The position numbers and the translations under genes were made by a program. Shown piece by piece: positions 40,236 through 48,475 of a stretch of DNA of 64,000 nucleotides. Under the pieces are notes generated by a model. The model worked only from the letters and a program-made list of their open reading frames with translations. It was not told the origin of the DNA and made no database searches. Position 1 is the stretch's first letter; each line of letters begins with the position of its first letter. Origin of the DNA: Flavobacterium flavigenum (lineage in GTDB: Bacteria > Bacteroidota > Bacteroidia > Flavobacteriales > Flavobacteriaceae); contig NZ_CP114285.2 of the NCBI RefSeq assembly GCF_027111255.2, positions 1,302,001-1,366,000 on the forward strand, given 5' to 3'.

Positions 40236-41555
40236 ATGAAAAAAATCTCAAAATATATACTACTTTTTGTTGCTGCGATGGCTGTAACAAGCTGCGATGA
40301 TTATCTGGACATCCAACCGGTAGGGCGTGTTATTCCGGAAACGTTAGATCAATATCGTGCGGTTTTAACCAAAGGATACCACACTTACCCTCAACACAAA
40401 TCTTTAACAGCAGTTCGTACAGATGAATTGGCTTTAAATGAATTTAGTGACGATATAATTTATTACCGCGATATTTATATCTGGAAGGATGCTAATCCTG
40501 ACCGTATCACGACCACTTTTCATTATCAGGATCTTTACACGGTAATTTTTTATACAAATGTTATTATCAATGAAGCTTCTAAAAAATTGGAAGTATCAGA
40601 AGAAAGAAACCAACTAATTGGAGAAGCTTATGCTTTAAGAGCAATGGCTTACTTTGATTTGGTTAACCTTTTCGGAAAACATTACAATGCAGCAACAGCT
40701 GCTACAGATAAGGGGATACCATTAGCATTAGAGATTGATTTAGAGCAGGCTTTCGTTCCTCAAAGTGTTGAAGTAATTTACAATCAAATTATTTCAGATA
40801 CCAACAAAGCTGAAGAACTGATCAATTTAAATACGCAGCCAACTGGTAAAAATTATCGTTTTTCGAAAGCAGCTTTATACGCTTTTGAAAGCCGCATTTA
40901 CTTATATCAGCAGCAATGGCAAAAATCGTTTGACGCTGCAGAAAAAGCTTTAGCAATCAATAATGCATTAATTGACTTAAAAGCCACTCCTGCTTTGGCA
41001 ACAAAATACACTTCTGTTGAGTCTGTCTTAGCCCTTGAGGATGGATTAATCAACAATCTAAAAGGTACTGTATATGCATCAGCGGATTTAATAGCATCAT
41101 ACAATAAAACAACTGATTTACGTTTTCCTCTTTACTTTTTAGCAAGCGGAAGCCGTTACAGAATTCAAAAAGGGGGCAACGATGACCAAAGATGCTCTTT
41201 CAGAACTTCAGAATTATATCTTACGAAAGCTGAAACTTCATTAAAGCTGAATAATATTGCTGATGCTAAAGCGACTGTTTTAAGTTTCATCAAAAACAGA
41301 TACACAGCAGCTGCCTACACGCAGCTTGAAAGTGATGTTAATGCTATGAATACTGTAAATTTAACAAACTTCATTTTAGAAGAAAGGCACCGTGAGTTTG
41401 CTGTTGAAGGACAGCGCTGGTTTGATTTGAGAAGAACTTCCCAAAAACAAATTGTCCACACATTTAATGGAGATGATTACACATTGATCCAAAACGATCC
41501 GCGCTATACCATTCCTTACCCGGCAAACGCGAGATTAAACAATCCCAATCTATAA
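40236..41555 (+). CDS. SusD/RagB family nutrient-binding lipoprotein
   Basis: The 439-residue lipoprotein has a lipobox ending at C20 (AVTSCDDYLDIQP), SusD-type TPR helices (about 60-260) and the family C-terminal motif EERHREFAVEGQRWFDLRRT. It caps the SusC barrel on the cell surface and binds substrate. It starts 11 bp after susC. It is shorter than polysaccharide-type SusD proteins (about 500-550). With the protease next door, a peptide or protein substrate is more plausible than a glycan; this is inference. Confidence 0.93.
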   Translation: MKKISKYILLFVAAMAVTSCDDYLDIQPVGRVIPETLDQYRAVLTKGYHTYPQHKSLTAVRTDELALNEFSDDIIYYRDIYIWKDANPDRITTTFHYQDLYTVIFYTNVIINEASKKLEVSEERNQLIGEAYALRAMAYFDLVNLFGKHYNAATAATDKGIPLALEIDLEQAFVPQSVEVIYNQIISDTNKAEELINLNTQPTGKNYRFSKAALYAFESRIYLYQQQWQKSFDAAEKALAINNALIDLKATPALATKYTSVESVLALEDGLINNLKGTVYASADLIASYNKTTDLRFPLYFLASGSRYRIQKGGNDDQRCSFRTSELYLTKAETSLKLNNIADAKATVLSFIKNRYTAAAYTQLESDVNAMNTVNLTNFILEERHREFAVEGQRWFDLRRTSQKQIVHTFNGDDYTLIQNDPRYTIPYPANARLNNPNL

Positions 41556-41576
41556 TTACCTATTATTGTTTTTTGC

Positions 41577-41608
41577 AAAAGGGCTCAGTTTTAAACTGGG
41601 CCTTTTTT
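41577..41608 (+). terminator. Intrinsic terminator after the SusC/D operon
   Basis: AAAAGGGCTCAGTT and AACTGGGCCTTTT form an imperfect stem with a T tail, 22 bp after the susD stop codon. Confidence 0.8.
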
Positions 41609-41666
41609 GTTAATTTAAAATAAATAAAAATATTTCGACTTTAAATAATTATAAACCTTAACTAAA

Positions 41667-41674
41667 TATATTTG
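41667..41674 (+). promoter_or_regulatory. Putative -7 element of the LytTR regulator gene
   Basis: TATATTTG is an exact TAnnTTTG match, 60 nt before the ATG. The -33 match is weak (TTTA about 25 nt upstream). Confidence 0.45.
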
Positions 41675-41733
41675 CAAAAAATTTAAAAGCAGCTTCTCAG
41701 GATTGCAGCTTCAGTAACTTTACTTTCAAAAGA

Positions 41734-42498
41734 ATGAAAATTGCCATTGTTGAAGATGAACATCTTGCTTCAAGTTATTTACAATCCATTTTAGAGCAGC
41801 AGGATGTTTTACCAATAACTCAGGCTACCGTTTTAAAATCTGTAAAAGAAGCTGTTGCATTTTTTAACGAAAACAATGTCGACCTGGCTTTTATGGACAT
41901 TCATCTCGGTGACGGAAAAAGCCTTGAAATTTTCGAGAAAGCCACGGTTTCCTGTCCGGTTATTTTTATTACCGCATACGATTCATATGCTATTTCAGTT
42001 TTTAAGCATTTTACGATTGATTATCTTTTAAAACCTTTTGAAGAGCAGGAACTCTTAGAAGCCTTAATCAAATTCCAAAAAATCAAAGATAGCTTCAATA
42101 CCGATGCAACCCTGCAGTCCCTTGTGGCAATAGAAAGTCCTGAAACATCTAAGATACAACGTCATTTTCTGGTGAATTACGGTTATAAACTGATTTCGAT
42201 AAATGAAACAGAAATCACTTATTTTGCCGCCTCCGGAAAGCATTTGTTTATTTATACTAAATCGGGAAATAGTTATTTATACGATAATACACTTACAGAT
42301 ATAATTCACGCTCTCGATCCTTTTTTATTCTTTAAAGTAAACCGGAAATATATCGTAAGCAGAAAAATTATCAAGGAAGTTGTAAAACATTCCAATCAGA
42401 AAATCGAATTGATTCTTACCGTTCCCGCTATAGAAAACGATCCTATTATAATTAGTAAAAAAGAAATAAATAATTTTAAAAACTGGCTCGACCAATAA
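41734..42498 (+). CDS. LytTR-type response regulator
   Basis: The 254-residue protein has a receiver domain with acidic residues at EDE (7-9), phospho-acceptor D55 in LAFMDIHLGDG and switch lysine in YLLKPF. A C-terminal LytTR DNA-binding domain follows (about 150-250, with YFAASGKHLFIYT and FFKVNRKYIVSR). It is the expected partner of the LytS-type kinase at 32,607. The two genes flank the protease/SusC/SusD cluster, suggesting that they regulate it. Confidence 0.92.
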   Translation: MKIAIVEDEHLASSYLQSILEQQDVLPITQATVLKSVKEAVAFFNENNVDLAFMDIHLGDGKSLEIFEKATVSCPVIFITAYDSYAISVFKHFTIDYLLKPFEEQELLEALIKFQKIKDSFNTDATLQSLVAIESPETSKIQRHFLVNYGYKLISINETEITYFAASGKHLFIYTKSGNSYLYDNTLTDIIHALDPFLFFKVNRKYIVSRKIIKEVVKHSNQKIELILTVPAIENDPIIISKKEINNFKNWLDQ

Positions 42499-42683
42499 AA
42501 TCAGGCATTTAATTTCTAAAATACATACCGAAATATCTCTAAAAAACCATTTAATTATGTTAATTCCTGTATTTAACTCACAAATACAGCCCCGTATTCT
42601 TTGTAAAAGTTAAAAAAGCGTTATAAGAATCATAAATTTCACACTTCATATTCAGGCAAATAGCTTTTTTTTCTTTGAAATTG

Positions 42684-42691
42684 TATCTTTG
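42684..42691 (+). promoter_or_regulatory. Putative -7 element of the HNH-like gene
   Basis: TATCTTTG matches TAnnTTTG only 15 nt before the ATG, implying a very short or leaderless 5' end. Confidence 0.35.
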
Positions 42692-42706
42692 AGATAATAG
42701 AATTAA

Positions 42707-43303
42707 ATGCAAAAGAATATGCCACAGATTAGATTTTATCCAAATGAAGAATTCAAAGAAATAGATATTAATGAGTCCTTACAATTTAGATATGCCATTT
42801 CAAACAAAGGAAGATTAGTTAGCTTTACAGATGAGATACAAAACGGACGTCTTTTAAAAGGCGGACTGAGCGACGGATATCCCACGTTTCGTTTCAAAAT
42901 CAGACAAGATGATAAAATTGTCAATAAATACCTTTTTCTCTACAAATTAGTTGCCCACTATTTTCTTCCGAAACAATCTGAAGAACAAACCTATGTCCTT
43001 CATCTGGATTATGTACGAAACAACGATGATGTGAACAACCTGCGTTGGGCTACGAGAGAAGAAATGATAGCGCACAGCCGTAAAAGCCCGCACGTTATTC
43101 AGGCCAAAAAAAACCTCATTGAACACAATATAAAATCAGACGGCAGAAAACTGACTACTACCAAAGTAATGCTGATCAAAAAAATATTAGCACGTCCGGA
43201 GCAAAAAACAAGACTTAAAATGATCGCCAAACAATTTGGCGTAAGCGAAATGCAGATCAGACGCATTGCCAGCGGGGAAAACTGGGGACATGTGAAAATT
43301 TAA
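42707..43303 (+). CDS. HNH/NUMOD4-like protein with C-terminal helix-turn-helix
   Basis: The 198-residue protein resembles stand-alone NUMOD4/HNH proteins. The middle has the HNH-like pattern VLHLDYVRNNDDVNNLRWAT (about 104-125), with one His and the Asn pair of the family. The C-terminus, with VMLIKKILARPEQK and KQFGVSEMQIRRIASGENW, looks like the helix-turn-helix tail of homing endonucleases. The usual second His of an active HNH centre is not obvious, so nuclease activity is uncertain. It is not inside an intron or phage region. Confidence 0.65.
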   Translation: MQKNMPQIRFYPNEEFKEIDINESLQFRYAISNKGRLVSFTDEIQNGRLLKGGLSDGYPTFRFKIRQDDKIVNKYLFLYKLVAHYFLPKQSEEQTYVLHLDYVRNNDDVNNLRWATREEMIAHSRKSPHVIQAKKNLIEHNIKSDGRKLTTTKVMLIKKILARPEQKTRLKMIAKQFGVSEMQIRRIASGENWGHVKI

Positions 43304-43347
43304 TGATCAATTGTTAATGGTAAATTATTAATGATACCGCACTAAAC

Positions 43348-43389
43348 AAAGTCTAAGAGCTGTAAAGTTCCTAGGCTTTATTTTTTTTG
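43348..43389 (+). terminator. Intrinsic terminator after the HNH-like gene
   Basis: AAAGTCTAAGA and TCCTAGGCTTT pair with two mismatches or wobbles, followed by a run of T. The remaining gap to 43,636 is AT-rich with several short AATTCACAATT direct repeats and no gene that I can support. Confidence 0.7.
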
Positions 43390-43636
43390 GAAGCACTTCG
43401 TTTTTCAGATTTATTTTCAAAATTTCAATTTATAGTTCATAATTCACAATTTACAATTCACAATTCCCTTATTTTCTGTGAAAAGATTAAAATTTCCAAT
43501 GGTAAAAACAATTTTACAAGTGTTTTTTAAAATAAATCCTTAAATTCGCAGGCACAAATAATCGTGAATTATTGGAATTGAGTTTCGAAAAAAATAACCC
43601 TTAATTTCAATAGTAAAACTAAAAAGCAAAAATAAA

Positions 43637-43722
43637 ATGACACGAGCGTTAGCGACTGCATTTTTTACAAATAACAAATAAATAAGCAAAAAATGACACG
43701 AGCTTTAGCGACTGCATTTTAG
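43637..43722 (+). repeat. Tandem micro-ORF leader upstream of lpdA
   Basis: Two near-identical segments start 56 bp apart (43,637 and 43,693). Each opens with ATG and encodes MTRALATAF, the first continuing FTNNK before TAA and the second stopping at TAG. They differ at one base over about 27. Each is preceded by the same A-rich stretch (AAGCAAAAA). The second ends 28 bp before the lpdA ATG. They may be leader peptides or simply a duplicated DNA repeat. Confidence 0.6.
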
Positions 43723-43750
43723 CATTAAAAACAAATTAAAAAACTTTAAA

Positions 43751-45139
43751 ATGAAATACGACGTTATTGTTTTAGGAAGTGGTCCGGGCGGATATGTAAC
43801 AGCCATCAGAGCATCACAATTAGGCTTTAAAGTAGCCGTAGTTGAAAAAGAAAACTTAGGTGGTGTATGCTTAAACTGGGGATGTATCCCAACAAAAGCA
43901 TTACTAAAATCGGCTCAGGTTTTTGATTATTTAAAACATGCTTCTGATTACGGATTAACCGTTTCTGAATTCGATAAAGATTTCCCGGCAGTTATCCAAC
44001 GCAGCCGTGGTGTTGCAGAAGGAATGAGCAAAGGAGTTACTTTCCTGATGAAAAAAAACAAAATCGACGTTATTGAAGGTTTCGGAAAACTTAAACCGGG
44101 AAAAAAACTTGACGTTACAGATAAAGACAATAAAGTTACAGAATATAGCGCTGATCACATTATCATCGCAACAGGTGCCCGTTCACGCGAATTACCAAAC
44201 CTGCCTCAGGATGGTGTAAAAGTAATTGGGTACAGACAGGCAATGACTTTGCCAACACAGCCAAAATCTATGATCATTGTAGGTTCAGGAGCAATTGGAG
44301 TGGAGTTCGCCCACTTTTACAACTCAATGGGAACAGACGTTACGATTGTAGAATTCATGCCAAACGTCGTGCCGGTAGAAGACGAAGATATCTCAAAACA
44401 ATTTGAAAAATCTTTGAAAAAAGCAGGTATCAAAGTAATGACTAATTCTTCTGTAGAAAAAGTTGATACTTCAGGAGCTGGTGTAAAAGCAACTGTAAAA
44501 ACAGCAAAAGGAGAAGAAATCCTTGAAGCAGACATCGTACTTTCTGCAGTTGGAATCAAAACCAACATCGAAAATATCGGTTTAGAAGAAGTAGGTATTG
44601 CTGTAGACCGTGATAAAATCTTAGTAAATGCTTTCAATGCAACCAACATTCCTGGTTACTACGCTATTGGAGACATTACTCCGGGTCAGGCTTTAGCTCA
44701 TGTAGCTTCAGCAGAAGGAATAAACTGTGTGGAGAAAATCAAAGGGTTACACGTAGATCCAATCGATTACGGAAACGTTCCGGGTTGTACGTATGCAACT
44801 CCAGAAATCGCTTCTGTAGGTTTAACAGAAAAACAGGCTAAAGAAAAAGGATACGAACTAAAAATTGGTAAATTCCCTTTCTCAGCTTCAGGAAAAGCAA
44901 AAGCTGCCGGAAATGCTGACGGATTCGTAAAAGTAATCTTTGATGCTAAATACGGAGAATGGTTAGGATGCCACATGATTGGTGCCGGAGTTACAGATAT
45001 GATTGCTGAAGCAGTTGTAGCCCGTAAACTGGAAACTACAGGTCATGAAATCCTTAAATCGATCCACCCTCACCCAACCATGAGCGAGGCGGTTATGGAA
45101 GCGGTTGCAGATGCTTACGGCGAAGTAATTCACTTGTAA
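43751..45139 (+). CDS. lpdA: Dihydrolipoyl dehydrogenase
   Basis: The 462-residue flavoprotein reoxidises dihydrolipoamide in the pyruvate and 2-oxoglutarate dehydrogenase complexes. The FAD-binding loop GSGPGGYV, the redox disulfide C40-C45 in GGVCLNWGCIPTKA, an NAD-binding loop GSGAIGVEF and the C-terminal His-Glu pair in HPHPTMSEAV are all present. The gene stands alone behind the duplicated micro-ORF leader and is followed by a terminator that begins a dispersed repeat. Confidence 0.97.
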   Translation: MKYDVIVLGSGPGGYVTAIRASQLGFKVAVVEKENLGGVCLNWGCIPTKALLKSAQVFDYLKHASDYGLTVSEFDKDFPAVIQRSRGVAEGMSKGVTFLMKKNKIDVIEGFGKLKPGKKLDVTDKDNKVTEYSADHIIIATGARSRELPNLPQDGVKVIGYRQAMTLPTQPKSMIIVGSGAIGVEFAHFYNSMGTDVTIVEFMPNVVPVEDEDISKQFEKSLKKAGIKVMTNSSVEKVDTSGAGVKATVKTAKGEEILEADIVLSAVGIKTNIENIGLEEVGIAVDRDKILVNAFNATNIPGYYAIGDITPGQALAHVASAEGINCVEKIKGLHVDPIDYGNVPGCTYATPEIASVGLTEKQAKEKGYELKIGKFPFSASGKAKAAGNADGFVKVIFDAKYGEWLGCHMIGAGVTDMIAEAVVARKLETTGHEILKSIHPHPTMSEAVMEAVADAYGEVIHL

Positions 45140-45181
45140 TCAATAGCCGTTTTACGGTTACATATAATTTTCAATTTAAAA

Positions 45182-45214
45182 AATCCGGTTTGTGAAAACA
45201 AGTCGGATTTTTTT
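45182..45214 (+). terminator. Terminator hairpin at the head of repeat copy F2
   Basis: AATCCGGTTTGT pairs with ACAAGTCGGATT, followed by a T run. The same kind of AATCCGRTTTG hairpin precedes repeat copies F3, F4 and F6 after unrelated genes, so it seems to be part of the repeat. Confidence 0.8.
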
Positions 45215-45287
45215 ATGGCATGCCCCGCAGAAAAAGCGGGCCGGGCTATTCGCTAAATTCCCGATAAGAAAAACTACGGCAAAAAAG
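45215..45287 (+). repeat. Dispersed repeat F2, left half (split by the IS4 element)
   Basis: It begins ATGGCATGCCCCGCAGAAAA and contains the hairpin CCCGC-AGAAAAA-GCGGG, then GGGCTATTCGCTAAATTCCC. The right half continues at 46,725. The minus-strand copy F5 at 56,033-56,118 shows the uninterrupted arrangement ACTACGGCAAAAAGCCTTG. Confidence 0.8.
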
Positions 45288-46679
45288 CTACCGTCTGGAC
45301 ACATCTCTAAAGAGTATCCAGCCTTGCATGACTGAATTGAATTTTTGCAGGCCAATCCAAAAGGTTGTGACGCCAGGTTTTCTTTCTGAAAGATAACCTT
45401 TCCATCCTCCTAATCTAGCAATAGCCCATATATATCGTTTCAAATCGGACGATTTATATGGGTTTTTTAATTTTTCGGTTTTACCCTCTAATTGTGTGAT
45501 TTGCAATTCTAAACATTCTATTTCTTGCTCTGAAAAACAGCTTCTGGGTTCGGTATCTTCTTCGCTGGCATAGGCTATTTGCATGATAAAGAGCTTTATA
45601 ATAGTCTCCAACATCAAAAGACATAGTTTGCGAACTGCTTTGCCTTGGGATAATTCGCTGGCTTCGATATTGAAACCCTCTTTCTTTAAAATTCTAAATA
45701 CTTCTTCAATAGTCCATCTATAGGTGTACCATTCAATACAAAGCAAAGCAGTTTGTAAATCTTCAATTTTCTTTGTCGTTAGCAATCTCCAAAGTATTGG
45801 GTTTTCAATATTTTCTCCAACCTCTTTTGCCTCAATAGCGTAAAGATTGATTTTATCGGGAAGATGTTTGCCTGAATATTGATGTTTGCCTATTGTTATT
45901 TCTGAAAAGCGTACTTCTATAGTAGCTGTTCTTTTCTGGATATTTCTTCTTTTGTCTCCTTCTAGTTCAATTGTGTACGTTCCTTGAAGTGGCTGAGAAC
46001 TAAGATGATCGAAAAGTTTTATTTTATTACTCAACAATCGATTAAATCGCGATCTAATCAATAAATGCGTTTTACTGTCTGGAACAAGGCAAAATTGTTC
46101 GAAAATATCTCCCTCTCTGTCCTGAATAATTATTATTTCTTTTGCTTTACTTAATCTTTTCTTAGTTTCAAGAGAAGAATCTATCCATCTATAAGACTCT
46201 TTTTCTTCAATGGGTATGCGATGGTGAGTATTGGTCTTCATTTTAGGTGGCAGTTCATGCCCTCTATTCCATATTTTTACATCTGAAAAACCATATGGCA
46301 TTAAAGTATCTGCATCTATGATAAAACTTGGATGAATAAAAAAGCCAAGTCCACCAACAGAAGCATTGGTCAGTCCAATTGACTCATCCTTTTTGATCCT
46401 ATTCTTGTGATTGTACAGGTTTATTTCACTGCTGTCCTGAATACACAAAACAGATTTATCTTCAACGCAGCTTACACAATTAAGAGACATGTTCTTTATA
46501 ATATCAGCTTCACTAACATTATCATTTTGCAAAAATCGGTAAATAGCTTTGGCTTCAGCGTCACTTCCTGCTAATTGTCTTATCGAATAAATACTATTAG
46601 CAAACAAGCGATTGAGAATAGAATCACCTCTATTCAACAATCGCTTGTCTTTTAAATTTTCAAAATATCTAGTCTGCAC
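45288..46679 (-). CDS. IS4-family transposase (Tn5-like DDE)
   Basis: The 463-residue transposase has an N-terminal DNA-binding region (DKRLLNRGDSILNRLF), the first catalytic Asp in VLCIQDSSEI, the second in IIIQDREGDIFEQF, and the full Y-(2)-R-(3)-E-(6)-K signature in YTYRWTIEEVFRILKKEG. A C-terminal domain resembling Tn5 follows (AIARLGGWKGY). The frame is intact. Its TAG stop is formed by the last three bases of the terminal inverted repeat, so the gene runs to the very end of the element. Confidence 0.93.
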   Translation of the reverse strand: MQTRYFENLKDKRLLNRGDSILNRLFANSIYSIRQLAGSDAEAKAIYRFLQNDNVSEADIIKNMSLNCVSCVEDKSVLCIQDSSEINLYNHKNRIKKDESIGLTNASVGGLGFFIHPSFIIDADTLMPYGFSDVKIWNRGHELPPKMKTNTHHRIPIEEKESYRWIDSSLETKKRLSKAKEIIIIQDREGDIFEQFCLVPDSKTHLLIRSRFNRLLSNKIKLFDHLSSQPLQGTYTIELEGDKRRNIQKRTATIEVRFSEITIGKHQYSGKHLPDKINLYAIEAKEVGENIENPILWRLLTTKKIEDLQTALLCIEWYTYRWTIEEVFRILKKEGFNIEASELSQGKAVRKLCLLMLETIIKLFIMQIAYASEEDTEPRSCFSEQEIECLELQITQLEGKTEKLKNPYKSSDLKRYIWAIARLGGWKGYLSERKPGVTTFWIGLQKFNSVMQGWILFRDVSRR

Positions 46680-46724
46680 TTTTTCTCAAATATAATTAAA
46701 AATATATTTGTGTCCAGACGGTAG
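45288..46724 (-). mobile_element. IS4-family (IS50-group) insertion sequence
   Basis: The 1437-bp element is bounded by 16-bp perfect inverted repeats CTACCGTCTGGACACA (45,288-45,303 and, inverted, 46,709-46,724). It is flanked by a 9-bp target duplication with one mismatch (GCAAAAAAG left, GCTAAAAAG right); nine base pairs is typical for IS50/Tn5 relatives. It carries one intact transposase and interrupts a dispersed repeat. The near-perfect ends, intact gene and visible duplication suggest recent arrival. Confidence 0.93.
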
Positions 46725-46800
46725 GCTAAAAAGCCTTGTTTTTCTAAACCGGGAAATATCGCTGCTATCCCTCATGCGGGCATCCGGTTTTCATGATTGA
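46725..46800 (+). repeat. Dispersed repeat F2, right half
   Basis: After the target duplication it continues CCTTGTTTTTCTAAACCGGG, then ATATCGCTGCTATCCCTCAT and GCGGGCATCC, matching F4 (ATATCGCTGCTATCCCCTCA) and F6. The homology with F4 continues into the promoter segment at 46,844. Confidence 0.75.
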
Positions 46801-46843
46801 ATTATTGCTTAATATATAATAACGTATTCCAGGCAAGAATCCT

Positions 46844-46876
46844 TTTGAAGATTTATAAGAAAATATCATATATTTG
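46844..46876 (+). promoter_or_regulatory. Promoter module upstream of the DUF4238 cassette
   Basis: TTTG (46,844-46,847), a 21-nt spacer and TATATTTG (46,869-46,876) make a full flavobacterial promoter. It is followed by a small hairpin TCTGA...TCAGA. The same module with the same 21-nt spacing recurs at 54,825-54,857. It reads toward the gene at 46,984. Confidence 0.65.
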
Positions 46877-46983
46877 AGAACAATAAAATCTGATTTTTTC
46901 AGACATAGCTACCGGATTTGGGGTGGATAGGTCTGATGATTTCAGGCATATATATGAGTTAGCAGATATATTACTCACAAATA

Positions 46984-47844
46984 ATGAAAAATCCAGTAAA
47001 TCAAAAGCAACACAAATTACCTCAAGTTTATATGAGGGAATTTGGATACAAATTTAACACTCAATGGAAAGTTTCAGTAATGAAAGTTGGAGAAAAATTT
47101 GTTAGACAAAAGAGTATTGAGGGTTTTTTATCTGAAACAAATATTTTCAAAATAAAAAATAGTTATGAAAGCTTAGAAAACATTTTTGAAGGTTTAAACG
47201 GGATGATTGAGAATGAATATCTAAATCTTATAAATGACTTAGAAAGTCAAAAGAAATTTTCTGAAAAATCTTGTTTTCTTTTATTACAAATTATTCCTAA
47301 TTTATTGTGTAGAACTGACTCAATAAGAGATTTGGTAAAAGAAATACTTAATTCAGATTCAAAAATTAACTTTATTAAAATGATCTGCATTGATAATTAT
47401 GCAAAAATAGAAGATTTAGAATCTCAAAATTATTTTAATGTAATGATAAATCAAACCCTAAGTGAAGGTTTAATAAATAAAACACTCATTTTTTTATCTA
47501 GACATTTACAATTGCGATTAATGAATTATGAAATAGTAATTTTAAAGTCACAAGATGAAAAAACTTGGTTTACAACTGATAATCCAATAATTTTTGAAAA
47601 TAGAATTGGTAAATTTGATATTTTGAACGTAGATAGTGAAATTTATTTTCCTCTAAATCCCAAATTTTTGATTTATCTTCATAATAAGAAATCAGTGGAC
47701 AAACTCAACAAATTTAGGTCATTAGAAACTAATAAAATATACGAAGTTAATAATGACGAAAATGTCGAGCTACAACAAAAGATAGTATCAAATGCAATTG
47801 AGTATGTTATATTTGACGGAGAATTTAAATATAAAATTGAATAA
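46984..47844 (+). CDS. DUF4238 family protein
   Basis: The 286-residue soluble protein shows the DUF4238 signs: an N-terminal KQHKLPQVYMREFGY and, at about residue 197, WFTTDNPIIFE. The family is common in accessory regions and of unknown function. The gene looks like a mobile cassette. GTTAGCAGATATATTA begins 26 bp before the ATG (46,958), and the segment ends in the attC-like site at 47,853; the two ends pair at 12 of 15 positions. The expected boundary is thus partly decayed. Confidence 0.75.
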   Translation: MKNPVNQKQHKLPQVYMREFGYKFNTQWKVSVMKVGEKFVRQKSIEGFLSETNIFKIKNSYESLENIFEGLNGMIENEYLNLINDLESQKKFSEKSCFLLLQIIPNLLCRTDSIRDLVKEILNSDSKINFIKMICIDNYAKIEDLESQNYFNVMINQTLSEGLINKTLIFLSRHLQLRLMNYEIVILKSQDEKTWFTTDNPIIFENRIGKFDILNVDSEIYFPLNPKFLIYLHNKKSVDKLNKFRSLETNKIYEVNNDENVELQQKIVSNAIEYVIFDGEFKYKIE

Positions 47845-47852
47845 AAATACAT

Positions 47853-47985
47853 GTGGTAACAGCTAGTAAGCGATAGTCGGGAATTTGGCTTAATTTAAAA
47901 ACAGTTTTGTACGTGTAAAAACAGTATTAACTGAAGTATTAAGATTATCAAACCCGCCCATGGCCTACTAGCTAAACGTTAGCAG
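47853..47985 (+). other. attC-like recombination site A
   Basis: GTGGTAAC (47,853-47,860), a single A, then a 20-nt arm (47,862-47,881) that pairs with 47,953-47,972 with five mismatches. The right arm is followed by the 5-nt spacer TAAAC and GTTAGCAG (47,978-47,985). The loop shares TTTGGCTTAATTTAAAAA and TTTTGTAC with the site at 62,529. It has the same 1/5 spacer asymmetry as the three sites at 61,127, 61,735 and 62,529. Confidence 0.72.
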
Positions 47986-48028
47986 TAATACAATCGCAAA
48001 TAAGAAAACTACACTAAATACTAATAAA

Positions 48029-48466
48029 ATGGAATTTTCCGAAAACTATATTGAACTTGGCGAAATAGTCGTTAAAAAAATGCGTGATGAAAATTTTGAA
48101 AATTATATAAAAATTAGAGATTATGGAAAATCTATGTCCATAAAACAATATTCTGAATTACCAAGAAATTTGAATTTAGCTCCTGAATTTCAGAAATTAA
48201 ATGATGAACGATTTGATTTTTTTAATAGTTTAAGTGAAATGCAAACGGAAACTCTCAACCGAATAATCTTAAATATTTTAGATTCTTCATCATTTAATTT
48301 TTTAAGAGAAATTGAAGAAAACTTGGAAGAAAATAATAGTATTGGTTTGACAATTAATGGTGAAAAGGTTGAGAATATTACAACCGAATTTTTATCAGGA
48401 ACTTTATTTGGAGAATATTTTTTATGGATTGAGAAAAATAGCAAATTTGGTAAATTTCAACATTAA
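48029..48466 (+). CDS. Hypothetical protein, cassette-like
   Basis: The 145-residue soluble, acidic protein has no recognised domain, signal peptide or membrane helix. It begins MEFSENYIELGEIVVKKMRD. It starts 51 bp after GTTAGCAG of attC-like site A and is followed after 9 bp by another unknown gene, so the two probably form one unit. Small size and position suggest an immunity or accessory protein, but this is only a guess. Confidence 0.65.
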   Translation: MEFSENYIELGEIVVKKMRDENFENYIKIRDYGKSMSIKQYSELPRNLNLAPEFQKLNDERFDFFNSLSEMQTETLNRIILNILDSSSFNFLREIEENLEENNSIGLTINGEKVENITTEFLSGTLFGEYFLWIEKNSKFGKFQH

Positions 48467-48475
48467 AAATAATAA

